64,000 bases of DNA from Coccinella septempunctata (GCF_907165205.1 NC_058192.1:32268001-32332000); one strand, 5' to 3'; positions 1-12,462 are shown, counted from the stretch's first letter. Notes: generated by a model from the letters alone, not told the origin. Program-made: numbers and translations.

Positions 1-189
1 TCCCAAATTTTTTTTTTTTTTATTATAGTACGTATACAAGCAATCAGAATGTATTCATTCTATGGGCCTGTTTGCTGGTTCAGAGCTGTAGGCTCCTAAG
101 TGGCGTTATGAGGTCTTATCCAGTGATAGGTCCTCAGGCATCCTTCAGATCTGCTGGCCAGTTTCTCTTCAGTCGTCTGGTATCTGGGG

Positions 190-2495
190 TTAGGTCAGTG
201 GTCGGATTAGGGCGTTAGGATGGCTTTCGAGTTTTGCGTGATGTCTGCAACTTCTGTCCTGGATTACTTCTTTCACGTATGGGATCTTTAGATCTGTATG
301 GAGCGTTTGGTTCGTAACGTACCAGGGTGCGTTTGTTAACATTCTTAGAATTTTTGATTGGCTTCTCTGTATTATGGAGACATTGGATTTACTTGAACAT
401 CCCCAGAGCTCAATTCCATAGGTCCAAATGGGTTTAATGATGGTTTTGTATATGAGGAGTTTGTTTTCCAGAGATAATTTTGATTTTTTACCAATTAGCC
501 AATAAAGCTCCTTGACTTTTAAGTCGACTTGTTTTCTTTTCTTGGTTATATGTTCTTTCCAGGTGAGTCGTTTGTCAAGATGCATGCCCAGGTATTTTGT
601 AGATGTGGATTCCGGTATCCTAGGACATTGTTCCTTGCGAAGAGAGAAATTAACTTGTACTGATTTTGTCTCATTGATTTTTATTCTCCACTTGTTGGAC
701 CATTTTTGAATTTCTAGGAGGTGGTTCTGAAGCATGTGAGAAGCTATATTTGGATCTTCATGGCTTGCTAATATAGCGGTATCATCAACGAATGTAACAG
801 TTGTTGTTTCTCTGTGTGTTGGTAGGTCGGCTGTGTATAACAAGTACAATAGAGGGCCCAGGACACTTCCTTGCGGAACTCCAGATGTTATAGGGAGATA
901 GTCTGTGATGTTGTCGTTTACTTTGACCCTGAATTTCCTTTCAGTAATATAGGATTGTAGTAGATTGAACTAGGTTGATGGTAGGAGCTTTTTTATTTTG
1001 AATAGCAAGCCAGGATGCCAAACTTCATCAAAAGCTTGGCTGACATCTAAAAACACTGATATACAGTATTTCTTTTCTTCAAGTGTTTTATTCACCTCTT
1101 GAGTGACTCTGTGGACTTGCTGCACTGTCGAATGCTCTGACCGGAAGCCAAACTGATGAAGTGGAATCCATTCTTCTGTATTTGGGTCATTCTTTATTCT
1201 TCGAAGGACCAGTTTTTCGAGAATTTTCGAGACAACAGGTAGCAAGCTGATTGGACGGTAAGAGGTAACACAGTTTGGGTCTTTTCCTGGTTTTAGAATC
1301 ATGATTATTTCCGCAGCTTTAAAGTGTTCTGGCCAGTAGCTTTGCTTGATGATGGCGTTGAATATAATCATGAGTTGGGCAATTCCTCTTTCTGGTAGCT
1401 CTTTGATCATTTTTGGACTGATTTTATCCACTCCAGAAGCTTTTTTTACGTTTAGGTGGTTAATTTCAGATTTTACTTCGCAGTATTTGAAAGGTCTAAT
1501 GAATCTTGTTCTATCAGATGTTTTCTGTAGTTCTCTGTCGATTTCGCTGTCCATAGTATTGCTGTTTGGAGTAAATACCTCGGCTAGATGGTCTGCAAAA
1601 AGTCCGGCTTTTTCTCCATCACTTCTGGCACAGTTGGAATCTGACTGTTTACGTAAGGGTGGAATGTGTATTATTGGCCTCTTGCGGTTTTTTATTGGTC
1701 TCCAAATGGAGTTGTCAAATCTGTTCAGGTTCGAAACATATTCATAGAAGGATGCTTCTTTTGCCTCATTAATTTTAGCCTTCAGTCGGTTGGTCACTCG
1801 GTTCAGGTTGTTCTTGTCAACTGGAGAATGTGTTGAATGTCATATTGCTCTTGCTCTTCTTTTGTGCGCTATAAGTTCTTTGATTCCTGTTGGGATGTGG
1901 TAGATTTTATTTGGCTGGGCTATTGTTGGAGTTGTCTCCTCAACAGCTTTAGTGATCACGTTGTTGAATGTGCTTAGAGCTTCTTCTATGTCTTTCTGAG
2001 TTTTGAGACTTATTCCCCGAGGTAAATCGTCTTCAATTTTTGTTCGATACTTATCCCAATCTGTTTTTCTATTGTGTTGCCTGGTGGTGTGTTTTCTGTA
2101 GATAATAAAGCTGCTAAATGTCGCTATTATTGCTGAGTGATCTGAAGACAGGTCAAAACTAGATTTTACATCCATGTTTGTTGAAGAAATGCCATTAGTA
2201 ACAAATAAATCCAGAAGGTCAGGAATTTTCTTTGGGTCGGTTGGCCAATAAGTGGGTGACCCTGTCGATAAGAAGGAATAGCCTTTTTGTTCTGCAAGAC
2301 TTACTAGTTGCCTTCCTTTTGGAGTTGTCAACCGGGAGCCATATGTGGTATGTTTGCTGTTGAAGTCTCCACCTACTATAAATTTAGAGTCCAACGTAGA
2401 AAAGAAGTCATCAAATTGTTCTATTTTGATGCTGTGTCGTGGCGGACAGTAGACTGCTGCAATTGTGAGATTATAAGATAACGATTGTACTCTTA
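190..2495 (-). pseudogene. Jockey ORF2, second half of endonuclease plus reverse transcriptase
   Basis: Read leftwards on the minus strand, this is the C-terminal half of an exonuclease-endonuclease-phosphatase domain (GGDFN metal-binding motif near 2376, SSDHSAI near 2135). A linker and a reverse transcriptase follow, with FLDVSQAFDEVWHPG, SGVPQGSVLGP and the catalytic FVDD box near 790. One frame is kept throughout and broken only by stops at about 1840 and 970, so the copy decayed by point mutation rather than deletion. The translation ends at 190 and a 3' UTR with poly-A follows. The first part of the same reading frame lies 29 kb away at 31303-31593. The family makes a nicked-DNA-primed cDNA copy in the nucleus. 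Confidence 0.85.
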
Positions 2496-3198
2496 TAGTC
2501 CGGGAGGTGGTGTCACTTTTTTATTAGTGATTTATCTGCAACTCAAATGTGATTAATTAGAGAGTTGCACTATTACTGTACTCGAAATCGAAAGTCAGTC
2601 AGCGCGACCGTGGTGGGCGTGGGCGTGGGAGGCGGTGAAACTCGCCAGAAAAATATCAAAAAAAAGTGATTGATCTCCACGTGAAACTTTGTAATAATGT
2701 AAATTATTCATTATTATTAGTGAAAATGGGCGTCAGTGACTTTCCCGATGGTGGAAACATCGTCAGTCAGGCGGTTGAAGTGGTCGGAAAAATCTGAAAA
2801 TTGACAAGTGACCCATCTTCACTTGAAATTTTGAAAAATGATTATTTTAATCAAATTGAACGTAAAACTGGACGTCAGTCGCGTTTATAGTGGTGGATTC
2901 TACGTCACTTCCAAATTCAAGGGCAGTGACCAGCTTCCTTTGACGCGAGTTATATATCCGAGAACGATGAACTTCGTTGGAAGATCGCAGGAAGTGCGAT
3001 CTCAGCATCGTCTCATTTTCCAAGAACTAAGAAAGTGTACCGAGGTTATAAATTATAATTTTATCATCATTGAATCAGTTTTGACATAACCTTCACTGTA
3101 TATGTACAGGGTGTCCGGGGAGTAACTGTACATACTCATACCAGAGATAGAGTTGGACTAGCTGATTACGGATTGACTATAAAAAATTAATTTCTGGA

Positions 3199-5051
3199 TG
3201 TTCAAAAATCTGGGTGTTGAGATTTTTGGCAATTACTTAAAAGTGGACTGTTACCAAATGATTGAGTTGGAGATGGTAAAATAAAATCTTTATTGTATAT
3301 CAAACACGTCACATAATAAATAGACACTCGCATGAAGTAAAATTATATACAACATCTAAACAGAGTGAACCTATTTACAAGTATTGAGAAGTTATTGAGA
3401 GAATTTGAGAGTAATGTATCAACGAGAAAATCAACGTTGTATTTGCTTGAGAGAAAGAGCAGGTTGAGTGAATTTCATGTATCGAGTAACAAGATCAATT
3501 ATTATGTATTTGATAAGAATTGAGAGAATTGAGATAGATTTGCATCAAAACGTGTTTATGTATTTTGAGTTGCATAATAATTGAGCTTGATAGTTATGAA
3601 TTGATGTGAGTGTTATCATGCAAGCACAACGTTTACAGTGATAGAGTTTACGATTTCATAAACTGTCTCGCTATCAGAAAAACAGAAGGTTGCAGTGACA
3701 ACTTGAGAAGTTAGAGATATGTAATGTAGTGAGACAGGTATAATGAGACAGAATGAGAGAGAGATGATTACCAACGCTTACAGGAATAGCAAGTCTATTA
3801 GAAAAGCAGAAGGTGTTTTATGAGAGTACATAAATTGAGGTGAGTTGTGTTACAAATGTAATGTAGAGAGATGATTACCAACGCTTACAGGAATAGCAAA
3901 TCTATTAGAAAAGCAGAAGGTGTTGTATGAGAGTACATAAATTGAGGTGAGTTGTGTTACAAATGCAATGTAGAGAAATGAAATATTGTAAACGTAGAAA
4001 GAATTAATGAATAGTATTCATAATTGAGATGAAACAAGACGAGCAGTTCACAACGTTAGAGAAAATAAATAAGGTATCATAAGTGTCAGGTAATAGAGAC
4101 ATGCAAAAGTGTATAATAAATTATACTTATTGAGTTGAAATCAGATTGGACCTCCTCGAGCGTTATCACAAACCAGTCTGTCCAAGAGAGTTAATTGAGT
4201 GTATTCCTTTGTTCGGAGTGCTGAGTGTAGTGAGATGGATTTCGATCTGGTCTATGAGAAGCCTTCGAAGTGTCCAACTTGAGCGTAGAGGTACCTGAAA
4301 CTTAAGAGGCCTAAGAAGTCTGATCGTAAGAGGTGTAAAGTTAATCTGAGGTGACATGTATACAAAATGAGAGTGAATACAAGTATATAAGCTTTTAATA
4401 GAGTGGTGTGAAATGTGAACTTGGTGCTAAAATTAGAGAAATTAAAATGTGAGTGATTGTCGAGGTGATGTGATTCACAGTGAATGAAATATCGATGCAT
4501 TTTGAAGAGGTTGAAGCAGCTAGATACATTGAGCACGTGGTTGATTGAGAGATTTGGAGAAAATTGAGAAAATATACATGCAAACATGATAGAGAGATGT
4601 AGAGCAGAATATTGCAAATGTAATTGTGAGAAAATGCATAGCGATGGAGTGAATGTTGAGAGGAAAATTATGTAGAATGATATTCTAACGTGACACATGC
4701 AAAAAATGATTACATTTTTTGTTGAGTGAAAAAAGTACTGTACCTTTTGAGATGTTAATTGATTGATTGTTATAATATAAAATAATATTATTAGATTTGA
4801 GCTGACTGAGAAAGTTGAGAGTGCACTAAAAAATCACGTTAAGAATTCACACCAAGTTCCAATTCACTTGAGCGAACGAAGAATCTAAAGAGAATGAATT
4901 GAATTGAATTGAGCAGATTCAACAGGTTCCACCGGTTTTTTTGAACAGCTGATTGACAGCGATTTAAAGGTTACGTTCACAGAAGCATGTAACGATAAAC
5001 GCAGTCACTGAGTTGATAGAGTTGGGTTAAAAATTACTCCAATTTTTAACA
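3199..5051 (-). repeat. 3' LTR of BEL-1
   Basis: 1853 bp, bounded by TG and CA. Strongly strand-asymmetric: the plus strand is rich in GAGTTGAGA-like words. It contains an internal near-duplicate of about 120 bases around 3765-3965. Open frames inside it (for example 4252-4698) recur unchanged in the other LTR and are not gene-like. Confidence 0.92.
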
Positions 5052-5198
5052 TTCCGGCCGCCATAATTAACGGAGTTGATTATAATCGAGTAGGTCTTCG
5101 TAAATTATCCATTGTGAGGAAGTTGAGGCAATCCATCACTCCAGTGTCTGAGCTACTCAATCCACCCATAACTGGAGCGAACAGACTGCTTTCAATCC

Positions 5199-6941
5199 TC
5201 AGAGTGTAGAGGAATGGATGAGATGGCTGCACTTGAGATGTAGGTAGTTGTGCCATGAGTTGTTGAGAGCGGTGCCACAGTGCCTTGCATGTAGAGTTGT
5301 TTGGTGAGTTTCATCTATAACCAAAGAAGTAAATTGAGAGTGTTGAGGAAGAATAATTGGATGCTTGCTATCTGGGTCGAGCTGAGAATGGGAAATTCGT
5401 CCGCCTACACGAATTACACCATTGTTGTCGAGGAATGCAGTAAGTCTACTGAATACATGAGAAGAGTGAAGTGGAGTCTGTAATTGAAGAGCCTTGAGTT
5501 CATGTGGAAAGTAGACTTTTTGAGTTGCCTTTATCCAAAAAATTCGAGATGCTTCCAAGTCAGTTGAAGTCAGGTGTGTGAGGTGTGCTGGATCCAGCTT
5601 GCGTTGGAGTCGTGCGAGAACCTTTGAACAAATAGAGGTAATTCTCAACAATTTATTCAAATTGGAATACCTGTAGATGAGATCCCATGAGTAGTCTGAC
5701 GTAGTGGAGGTGAGTATGGAGATGGCTGGTCTTGCTTCTGATTCATGGTCGGTTGTCGGTGCCGGCTGACGATTTGGCCATGAATCTTCTGACTTGGAAA
5801 GCCATGATGGTCCCGTCCACCATAGCGAGTGGTTGCGAAGTTGAGATGAAGTTAACCCTCGTGATGCACAGTCAGCAGGATTGTCTTTGCCGGAAATATA
5901 CCTCCAATGGGCCCTTGGAGTTAGATCTTGGATTGTTGCAACTCTGTTCCGTACAAAGTCCTTCCAACGTGAAGGGTGAGTGTTGATCCAAGCTAGAGTG
6001 ATTGAGGAGTCCGTCCATAGAGTGGTTGAGTGAATGTTGAGAGCTAAAACATTATGCGCATAATTAACGAGTCGAGAGAGGAGAAGAGCAGCTGATAATT
6101 CGAGTGTCGGGATTGTGAGTGGTTTTAAAGGCGATACTTTGGTTTTGGAGCAAAGCATTGTAACTTTGCATTCCTTGGACGGAGTTCGAACGAGAAGGTA
6201 GAGAACGGCTGAAATGGCGAGTTGAGATGCATCAGAGAAGCCGTGGAGTTGTATGAAAGAACCCTCTTGAGTGTTAATCCATCTTGGAATTGTGATGCTG
6301 GCCAGCTTGGAGAGATCTTCACTGATGTCGTACCATTTCTGTTGGAGTAGTTGAGGTAGAGGTTCGTCCCATGATAACTTTTGGAGCCATAATTCCTGCA
6401 ACAACATTTTAGCCCTAATCGTAACAGGGGAGACTAAACCGAGTGGATCAAATATTTTTGCAATATGAGATAGAACTGATCGCTTGGAGATCAAAGACCC
6501 AGATAGATTGGAGCTGACTTTAAAAGTGAAATAGTCTTCTTGAGGGTACCAGATTAGACCTAACACTTTAGTTGAGTGAGAACCTTCGTCGAATGAGATT
6601 GGAGTGGGTGTTGATTCTTCCTCTTGAACGACGTGAGAGAGGCTTGAGACGGTTGACTGCCATTTTGCTAGCGGAAGGCCGGCCGCCATGCAAAGGTTCT
6701 GGAGTTGTTTGGCAATTTCGAGAAGTTGATGCTCAGTATCTGCTCCACCACAAATATCATCGACATAACGACCTTTCGTTAATGGAGGAATGGCTAGTGG
6801 AAAGTTGTGACCCTCATCTTTGAGAAGTTGGAGAAGAACTCTGATTGCCAAAAATGGAGCTGATCTAGTTCCGTATGTGACTGTTGTGAGATGGTATGAA
6901 AGATTGGAGATTGGATTGGAAGGCCTTCCTGTTCTTGACAC
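5199..6941 (-). pseudogene. pol: BEL-1 RT (C-terminal part), RNase H and integrase zinc region
   Basis: One 580-codon frame starts mid-RT: TVTYGTRSAPFLAIR and catalytic YVDD (residues 59-62). The connection and Peptidase A17/RNase H region follow (KIFDPLGLVSPVTIR; HGFSDASQLAISAVLY; LWTDSSITLAWI; GKDNPADCASRG). The last part has VIRVGGRI and a HPIILPQHS...HARHCG stretch typical of the integrase zinc-binding entry. The integrase core is absent; the frame ends 150 bases before the 3' LTR. The element is therefore incompetent alone and must have been copied by proteins from another BEL. Confidence 0.85.
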
Positions 6942-7475
6942 ACAGGGCCTAGGATTAGCCAGCCGAAGATTGAGAGTTGCGCGATTGGAGATGATGGAGG
7001 GCCGTTTTTCATCTGAGGAAGAACAACTGAGCCATATACATCAGCACCCAAAATGATGTCGATGGCTCTTGAGATGTGGTATTCTGGATCAGCTAACTTG
7101 AGATGCTGGAGATGTAGAGATTGCTGAAAACATGTATAGAAGGAAGGCAAATTAGAGAAAGATGATGAAAGAATGTGAGCATCAATATTTATGGTTTGAT
7201 GGTCATACGTCGACTTGAGAGTGAGGGCAAGAGATCCCTGTGTCTTAGAAGTCTTTCCATGAATTCCCACAATTACAACATGCGACTTCCTTCTAGAGAT
7301 GTTGAGTTTTCTGGCTAGATCTTGAGAGATGAAGGTCAGCTCGGATCCACTGTCGATGAGTAGTCGAACCGTGTGTGATCCTGTTGAGGTGATGAGATGG
7401 GCGATGGCAGTGGCGAGGAGAGTGTTGAGTCGTGGTTGAGGTAGCTGAAGAAAAATAATTCAACGCTTCTTCGAA
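6890..7475 (-). pseudogene. BEL-1 protease region
   Basis: Minus-strand translation gives a retropepsin-like site (LLIDSGSELTFI, about 7345-7375). The DUF1758-type body follows, with IILGADVYGSV and GWLILG. The recognisable sequence ends near 6930, where it fuses directly to RT sequence that should lie several hundred residues later, so the N-terminal RT is deleted at this junction. Confidence 0.75.
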
Positions 7476-9011
7476 CTATTTTGAAGGCTTTAGAGCTGAG
7501 TTGCTAGAACTCACCTCCCTTTGAGCAGATTTTTGAGATGTGAGAGCGTATTGTGGAAGCACTCGAGGGGGTACCGGTGGAACTTTGCAGTGTGGTTTAC
7601 TGCTGAGAGGAGCATCATGTAGAAGAGTGTGATGACGACTTCCACAGATTTTGCAGATCTTTGTCGTTCTGCAAGAGTGCCGATGATGTCTACCGAGGCA
7701 GTTAGAGCAGAGGATGCGGAGTAACACCACATCAGCTTTTTCCTGAGGTGAGCGCTTGGAGAAGCGAGGGCAATCTGCAACGAAGTGGTCGCGTCCACAA
7801 TCATCACAGGTGTAGCCCGGCATAGAAGAGACTTTCGAGATTGGAGTGTTCGAGGAGGCCGATTTGCTTGAGATGAGTGATGGAGAAGGTTTAGTTTGAG
7901 CTGTAGCCTTTTGAGAAATTGTGTGCACTGTTGTGCGAGAGCGAGAGGATTCTTGAGGTGACTGTCTCTGATTGGACTCAGTCCATTCTAGAGCTCTGGA
8001 GCGAGATTGGAGGAACTCCATCAACTGAGCGAAGGAGGGAAATTCGTTATTAGAGGAGATGAGAGTTTCCCAATGAGTGCGAGAGGCGTGATCCATACGA
8101 TTGATGATATGGAACACCAAGAGATTGTTATTCTGCTCTAGATCTTCACCTAGAGCTTTCAAACTTTGGAGAGGATTGACGATGCTGTCAATAAATTGAC
8201 GAAGAGATGAGGCGGTAGAATTTTTCTGATTCGCCAATGAGAAGGAGAGAAGTTTTGAGTATTGAGAAGAGAGGAGCAGCCTTTTATTTTCATATTTATC
8301 CATAAGCTTCTTCCAAGCTATGGGAAAAGAGACTTCCGTTAAGGGAAGACTAGAGATGGCGTCGAGAGGTTCGTGAGAGAGACATGTGCGAAGGTAATGT
8401 AACCTTTCAATGTCAGAAATTGAGGTGCTATTGATCACGAGTGATTGAAAAAGGTCTCGGAATGCAGGCCATTTTGAGAAGTCGCCTGAGAAGGTGGGAA
8501 TTGAGATGTCAGGCAATCGAGGACGAGTTTGAGAAGACTGAGGGGCTTGAGCAGAAGTGGATGGCTGTGAATCCACAGGATTGAGTGACATATTGAGTTG
8601 TATTAATTTCGAGATGGCTGATTGGTATAGAGAGTATTCCTCGAAGAAGACTGAGGATGCGAAGTATTCGTGGTCGAGACAAGACTCAGGCCACGCTGAC
8701 TCAAAATACGAGTGGGTCTTTGAGAAGTTCTTATGAAGGTCTTGCAGCTGTTCTTGAGTGTGTGACAGGTCTTGCACAGTCCATGTTGAGATGTTGGACA
8801 GCTTGGAGAAGATGTCCTTCATGAGTTGTAGTCTACTCAGTTGAGTAGCGACTTTCAATTTGAGGTTGGTGGGAAGACCAGCCGAGCGAGTTTGAGGTCC
8901 CACATCAGGCTGCGAAGATGTGGAAGATCTGGATGATCGAGTAGGAGGGACCTGGAGTTGAGCGTCATCCTCTTTTGGAGATGGAGAAGATCTTCCCGAC
9001 TTTTGAGACAT
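7476..9011 (-). CDS. gag: BEL-1 Gag
   Basis: A 511-residue open frame starting about 70 bases after the 5' LTR. A Ser/Gln-rich N-terminus is followed by a BEL capsid region (ISIPTFSGDFSKWPAFRDLF, DUF1759-like). CCHC-type zinc knuckles lie near the C-terminus: CDDCGRDHFVADCP, then CSNCLGRHHRHSC and CKICGSRHHTLLH. It would package the element RNA in cytoplasmic particles. The frame is intact, so this copy could still make Gag. Downstream pol is in another frame, as is common in BEL when expressed by frameshift or readthrough. Confidence 0.88.
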   Translation of the reverse strand: MSQKSGRSSPSPKEDDAQLQVPPTRSSRSSTSSQPDVGPQTRSAGLPTNLKLKVATQLSRLQLMKDIFSKLSNISTWTVQDLSHTQEQLQDLHKNFSKTHSYFESAWPESCLDHEYFASSVFFEEYSLYQSAISKLIQLNMSLNPVDSQPSTSAQAPQSSQTRPRLPDISIPTFSGDFSKWPAFRDLFQSLVINSTSISDIERLHYLRTCLSHEPLDAISSLPLTEVSFPIAWKKLMDKYENKRLLLSSQYSKLLSFSLANQKNSTASSLRQFIDSIVNPLQSLKALGEDLEQNNNLLVFHIINRMDHASRTHWETLISSNNEFPSFAQLMEFLQSRSRALEWTESNQRQSPQESSRSRTTVHTISQKATAQTKPSPSLISSKSASSNTPISKVSSMPGYTCDDCGRDHFVADCPRFSKRSPQEKADVVLLRILCSNCLGRHHRHSCRTTKICKICGSRHHTLLHDAPLSSKPHCKVPPVPPRVLPQYALTSQKSAQREVSSSNSALKPSK

Positions 9012-9082
9012 GACCTTTTTGAGATGAATGTGATATGAATGAATGATTATTCCAACTCAATCATCCGGCCCGAAGGACCAAA

Positions 9083-10935
9083 TGTTCAAAAATCTGGGTG
9101 TTGAGATTTTTGGCAATTACTTAAAAGTGGACTGTTACCAAATGATTGAGTTGGAGATGGTAAAATAAAATCTTTATTGTATATCAAACACGTCACATAA
9201 TAAATAGACACTCGCATGAAGTAAAATTATATACAACATCTAAACAGAGTGAACCTATTTACAAGTATTGAGAAGTTATTGAGAGAATTTGAGAGTAATG
9301 TATCAACGAGAAAATCAACGTTGTATTTGCTTGAGAGAAAGAGCAGGTTGAGTGAATTTCATGTATCGAGTAACAAGATCAATTATTATGTATTTGATAA
9401 GAATTGAGAGAATTGAGATAGATTTGCATCAAAACGTGTTTATGTATTTTGAGTTGCATAATAATTGAGCTTGATAGTTATGAATTGATGTGAGTGTTAT
9501 CATGCAAGCACAACGTTTACAGTGATAGAGTTTACGATTTCATAAACTGTCTCGCTATCAGAAAAACAGAAGGTTGCAGTGACAACTTGAGAAGTTAGAG
9601 ATATGTAATGTAGTGAGACAGGTATAATGAGACAGAATGAGAGAGAGATGATTACCAACGCTTACAGGAATAGCAAGTCTATTAGAAAAGCAGAAGGTGT
9701 TTTATGAGAGTACATAAATTGAGGTGAGTTGTGTTACAAATGTAATGTAGAGAGATGATTACCAACGCTTACAGGAATAGCAAATCTATTAGAAAAGCAG
9801 AAGGTGTTGTATGAGAGTACATAAATTGAGGTGAGTTGTGTTACAAATGCAATGTAGAGAAATGAAATATTGTAAACGTAGAAAGAATTAATGAATAGTA
9901 TTCATAATTGAGATGAAACAAGACGAGCAGTTCACAACGTTAGAGAAAATAAATAAGGTATCATAAGTGTCAGGTAATAGAGACATGCAAAAGTGTATAA
10001 TAAATTATACTTATTGAGTTGAAATCAGATTGGACCTCCTCGAGCGTTATCACAAACCAGTCTGTCCAAGAGAGTTAATTGAGTGTATTCCTTTGTTCGG
10101 AGTGCTGAGTGTAGTGAGATGGATTTCGATCTGGTCTATGAGAAGCCTTCGAAGTGTCCAACTTGAGCGTAGAGGTACCTGAAACTTAAGAGGCCTAAGA
10201 AGTCTGATCGTAAGAGGTGTAAAGTTAATCTGAGGTGACATGTATACAAAATGAGAGTGAATACAAGTATATAAGCTTTTAATAGAGTGGTGTGAAATGT
10301 GAACTTGGTGCTAAAATTAGAGAAATTAAAATGTGAGTGATTGTCGAGGTGATGTGATTCACAGTGAATGAAATATCGATGCATTTTGAAGAGGTTGAAG
10401 CAGCTAGATACATTGAGCACGTGGTTGATTGAGAGATTTGGAGAAAATTGAGAAAATATACATGCAAACATGATAGAGAGATGTAGAGCAGAATATTGCA
10501 AATGTAATTGTGAGAAAATGCATAGCGATGGAGTGAATGTTGAGAGGAAAATTATGTAGAATGATATTCTAACGTGACACATGCAAAAAATGATTACATT
10601 TTTTGTTGAGTGAAAAAAGTACTGTACCTTTTGAGATGTTAATTGATTGATTGTTATAATATAAAATAATATTATTAGATTTGAGCTGACTGAGAAAGTT
10701 GAGAGTGCACTAAAAAATCACGTTAAGAATTCACACCAAGTTCCAATTCACTTGAGCGAACGAAGAATCTAAAGAGAATGAATTGAATTGAATTGAGCAG
10801 ATTCAACAGGTTCCACCGGTTTTTTTGAACAGCTGATTGACAGCGATTTAAAGGTTACGTTCACAGAAGCATGTAACGATAAACGCAGTCACTGAGTTGA
10901 TAGAGTTGGGTTAAAAATTACTCCAATTTTTAACA
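9083..10935 (-). repeat. 5' LTR of BEL-1
   Basis: Second 1853 bp copy, apparently identical to 3199-5051. The primer-binding site lies beside it at 9062-9080 on the minus strand (TGGTCCTTCGGGCCGGAT). Confidence 0.92.
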
Positions 10936-12291
10936 CTGGATTTTCCTGAAAAGCTACAGGGTGATTTTCCAACTTCATGGAAATACTTAGACCATCATAA
11001 AATCCAAACTTATTGACGGATATTATTGAAACTCAGGAGGTTCTTGACACATGCTAAGGTTGAGTCAGAAATATATCAATTATTCCATTATTCCAGGGCC
11101 GGACTCATTAATCTCCATTTAAAATATTCAGGGTAAAGAAAACACTTTGTATTTCGAATAACAAATAATTGATTAGCTTTTTAGAAAGAAGCTAAATTAT
11201 GCTTCAATTTTTGGTACCGCTCAAAGTTGTCACATCAACAATTATTTCTTTATGAATTTTTTAATTTGGATAATGTTCGAAAATTGCAATTTATTTACCT
11301 GAACAGGACATAGTCATCTTGTGCAGGTCGAAAATAAATAATAAATTTTCTTAAAAAAGTCACTGAAGGTGAAGAAGACTATAATAATTTGTTGATATAC
11401 TGGGTGGCTACCCCAGACGCGGATTTCACTTTGAGGGAGTAAATGAAGGTATTTTGAAAAAAAAATTGGTGATGTGTATAGGGTATACAGAAGCATATTT
11501 CAGAATTCGAAAGGCTGTATCCAATTTGAAAATTCGGCAAGAGAAATGTATACAAGCTGATGGTTTTTATTTCGAACCACTTTTGAAATATCGTTGACTC
11601 AGCAATTCATTCGTTACTATTTTTATTTTTATTAGGTACTCTTTACTGTATTTTAGTTTTTTTCATTTGTTATTGTTTCGTTATTGAAGTGCTTATTAAA
11701 GCTCTGAACTTTTTTGTTAATCTTCTACTAATACATTCGCATTTTATATTCAAACATGAGATTTTCAATTCTCTTCATGGTGAAAAATTTATATTTTCGA
11801 ACTTTATCCAAATTCAAAAATTCATAAAAAAATAATTCTTGATGTGACAACTTTGAGTGATACCGAGAATTGGAGCATAATTTAGCTTCTTCCTAAAAAA
11901 CGAATCAATTATTTGTAATTTGAAATACAAAGTGATTTTTTTGCCCTGAATACTTTAAATGAATATTAATGAGTCCGGCCCTGGAATAATGAAATAATTG
12001 ATATCTTTCTGACTTGACCTTAGCATGTGTCAATAACCTCCCAAGTCTCAATAATATCCGTCAATAAGTTTGGATTTTATGATGATCTAAGTATTTCCAT
12101 GAAGTTGGAAAATCACCCTGTAGCTTTCTAGGGAAATCCAGAAATTAATTTTTTATAGTCAATCCGTAACCAGCTAGTCCAACTCTATATCTGGTAAGAG
12201 TATGTACAGTTATTCCCCGGACACCCTGTATACGTATTGTATGAAATATAGCTTTTTTTAAAAACGCTTATCCTGCCTTAATAAATATAAC

Positions 12292-12306
12292 TGGCGCAGT
12301 CGACGG
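12292..12306 (+). other. Primer-binding site of the errantivirus
   Basis: TGGCGCAGTCGACGG overlaps the last base of the 5' LTR. It fits the TGGCGCAGTCG-type tRNA primer site seen in Gypsy/errantivirus elements. The exact tRNA was not determined. Confidence 0.7.
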
Positions 12307-12462
12307 AGTTTCACGGAGTTTTCATTGTGAAAAACTTAAGAGTTCTCTTTTTGGTGAAACGAGAACCTACCCACAGCAGTTACAGTCAAAAATCCTTCTA
12401 GGAGGAAGAAGATAATGCAGTTGTGGATAATCATAACAAGGTGGTGAGCGTATTTTTATTCG

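Larger units (their letters stand above)
3199..10935 (-). mobile_element. BEL/Pao LTR retrotransposon (BEL-1), recent but internally deleted
   Basis: Two 1853 bp LTRs (3199-5051, 9083-10935) start TGTTCAAAAATC and end TTTTTAACA. The 5 bp sequence CTGGA is duplicated at 3194-3198 and 10936-10940, as expected for BEL. The LTRs keep a constant offset of 5884 bases and all translated stretches compared are identical, so insertion was very recent. The interior (5052-9082, minus strand) encodes Gag, a DUF1758-type protease, the C-terminal part of RT and RNase H. The RT N-terminal region and integrase core are missing, leaving 7.7 kb where complete elements are usually longer. Confidence 0.92.
3107..12230. 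mobile_element. TA-flanked foldback MITE (about 1.4 kb) inside the errantivirus 5' LTR, carrying a BEL element
   Basis: Ends are CAGGGTGTCCGGGGA at 3109 and its inverse TCCCCGGACACCCTG ending at 12228, each next to TA. Inverted arms of about 500 bases can be traced (3109-3198 with 12140-12228; 10941-11310 with 11780-12140), for example GTTGTCACATCAA with its complement. The centre (about 11310-11780) is unique and codes for nothing recognisable. Long arms with a TA duplication suggest a non-autonomous Tc1/mariner-type passenger. BEL-1 (3199-10935) lies within the left arm with its own CTGGA duplication. Confidence 0.75.
2948..12292 (+). repeat. 5' LTR of the errantivirus, split by a foldback element
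   Basis: The first 159 bases (2948-3106) and the last about 62 (12231-12292) match the uninterrupted 3' LTR at 29694-29910. Everything between belongs to the TA-flanked foldback element and its BEL passenger. The downstream part carries CCTTAATAAATATAACT, with a polyadenylation-like AATAAA just before the LTR end. Only about four bases at the junction differ in length from the 3' LTR. Confidence 0.9.

Noticed and set aside
4252..4698. 148-residue open frame, repeated at 10136-10582, as a small gene pair
   Set aside because: It lies wholly in the BEL-1 LTRs, has low-complexity composition caused by strand asymmetry, and recurs only because the LTR is duplicated.
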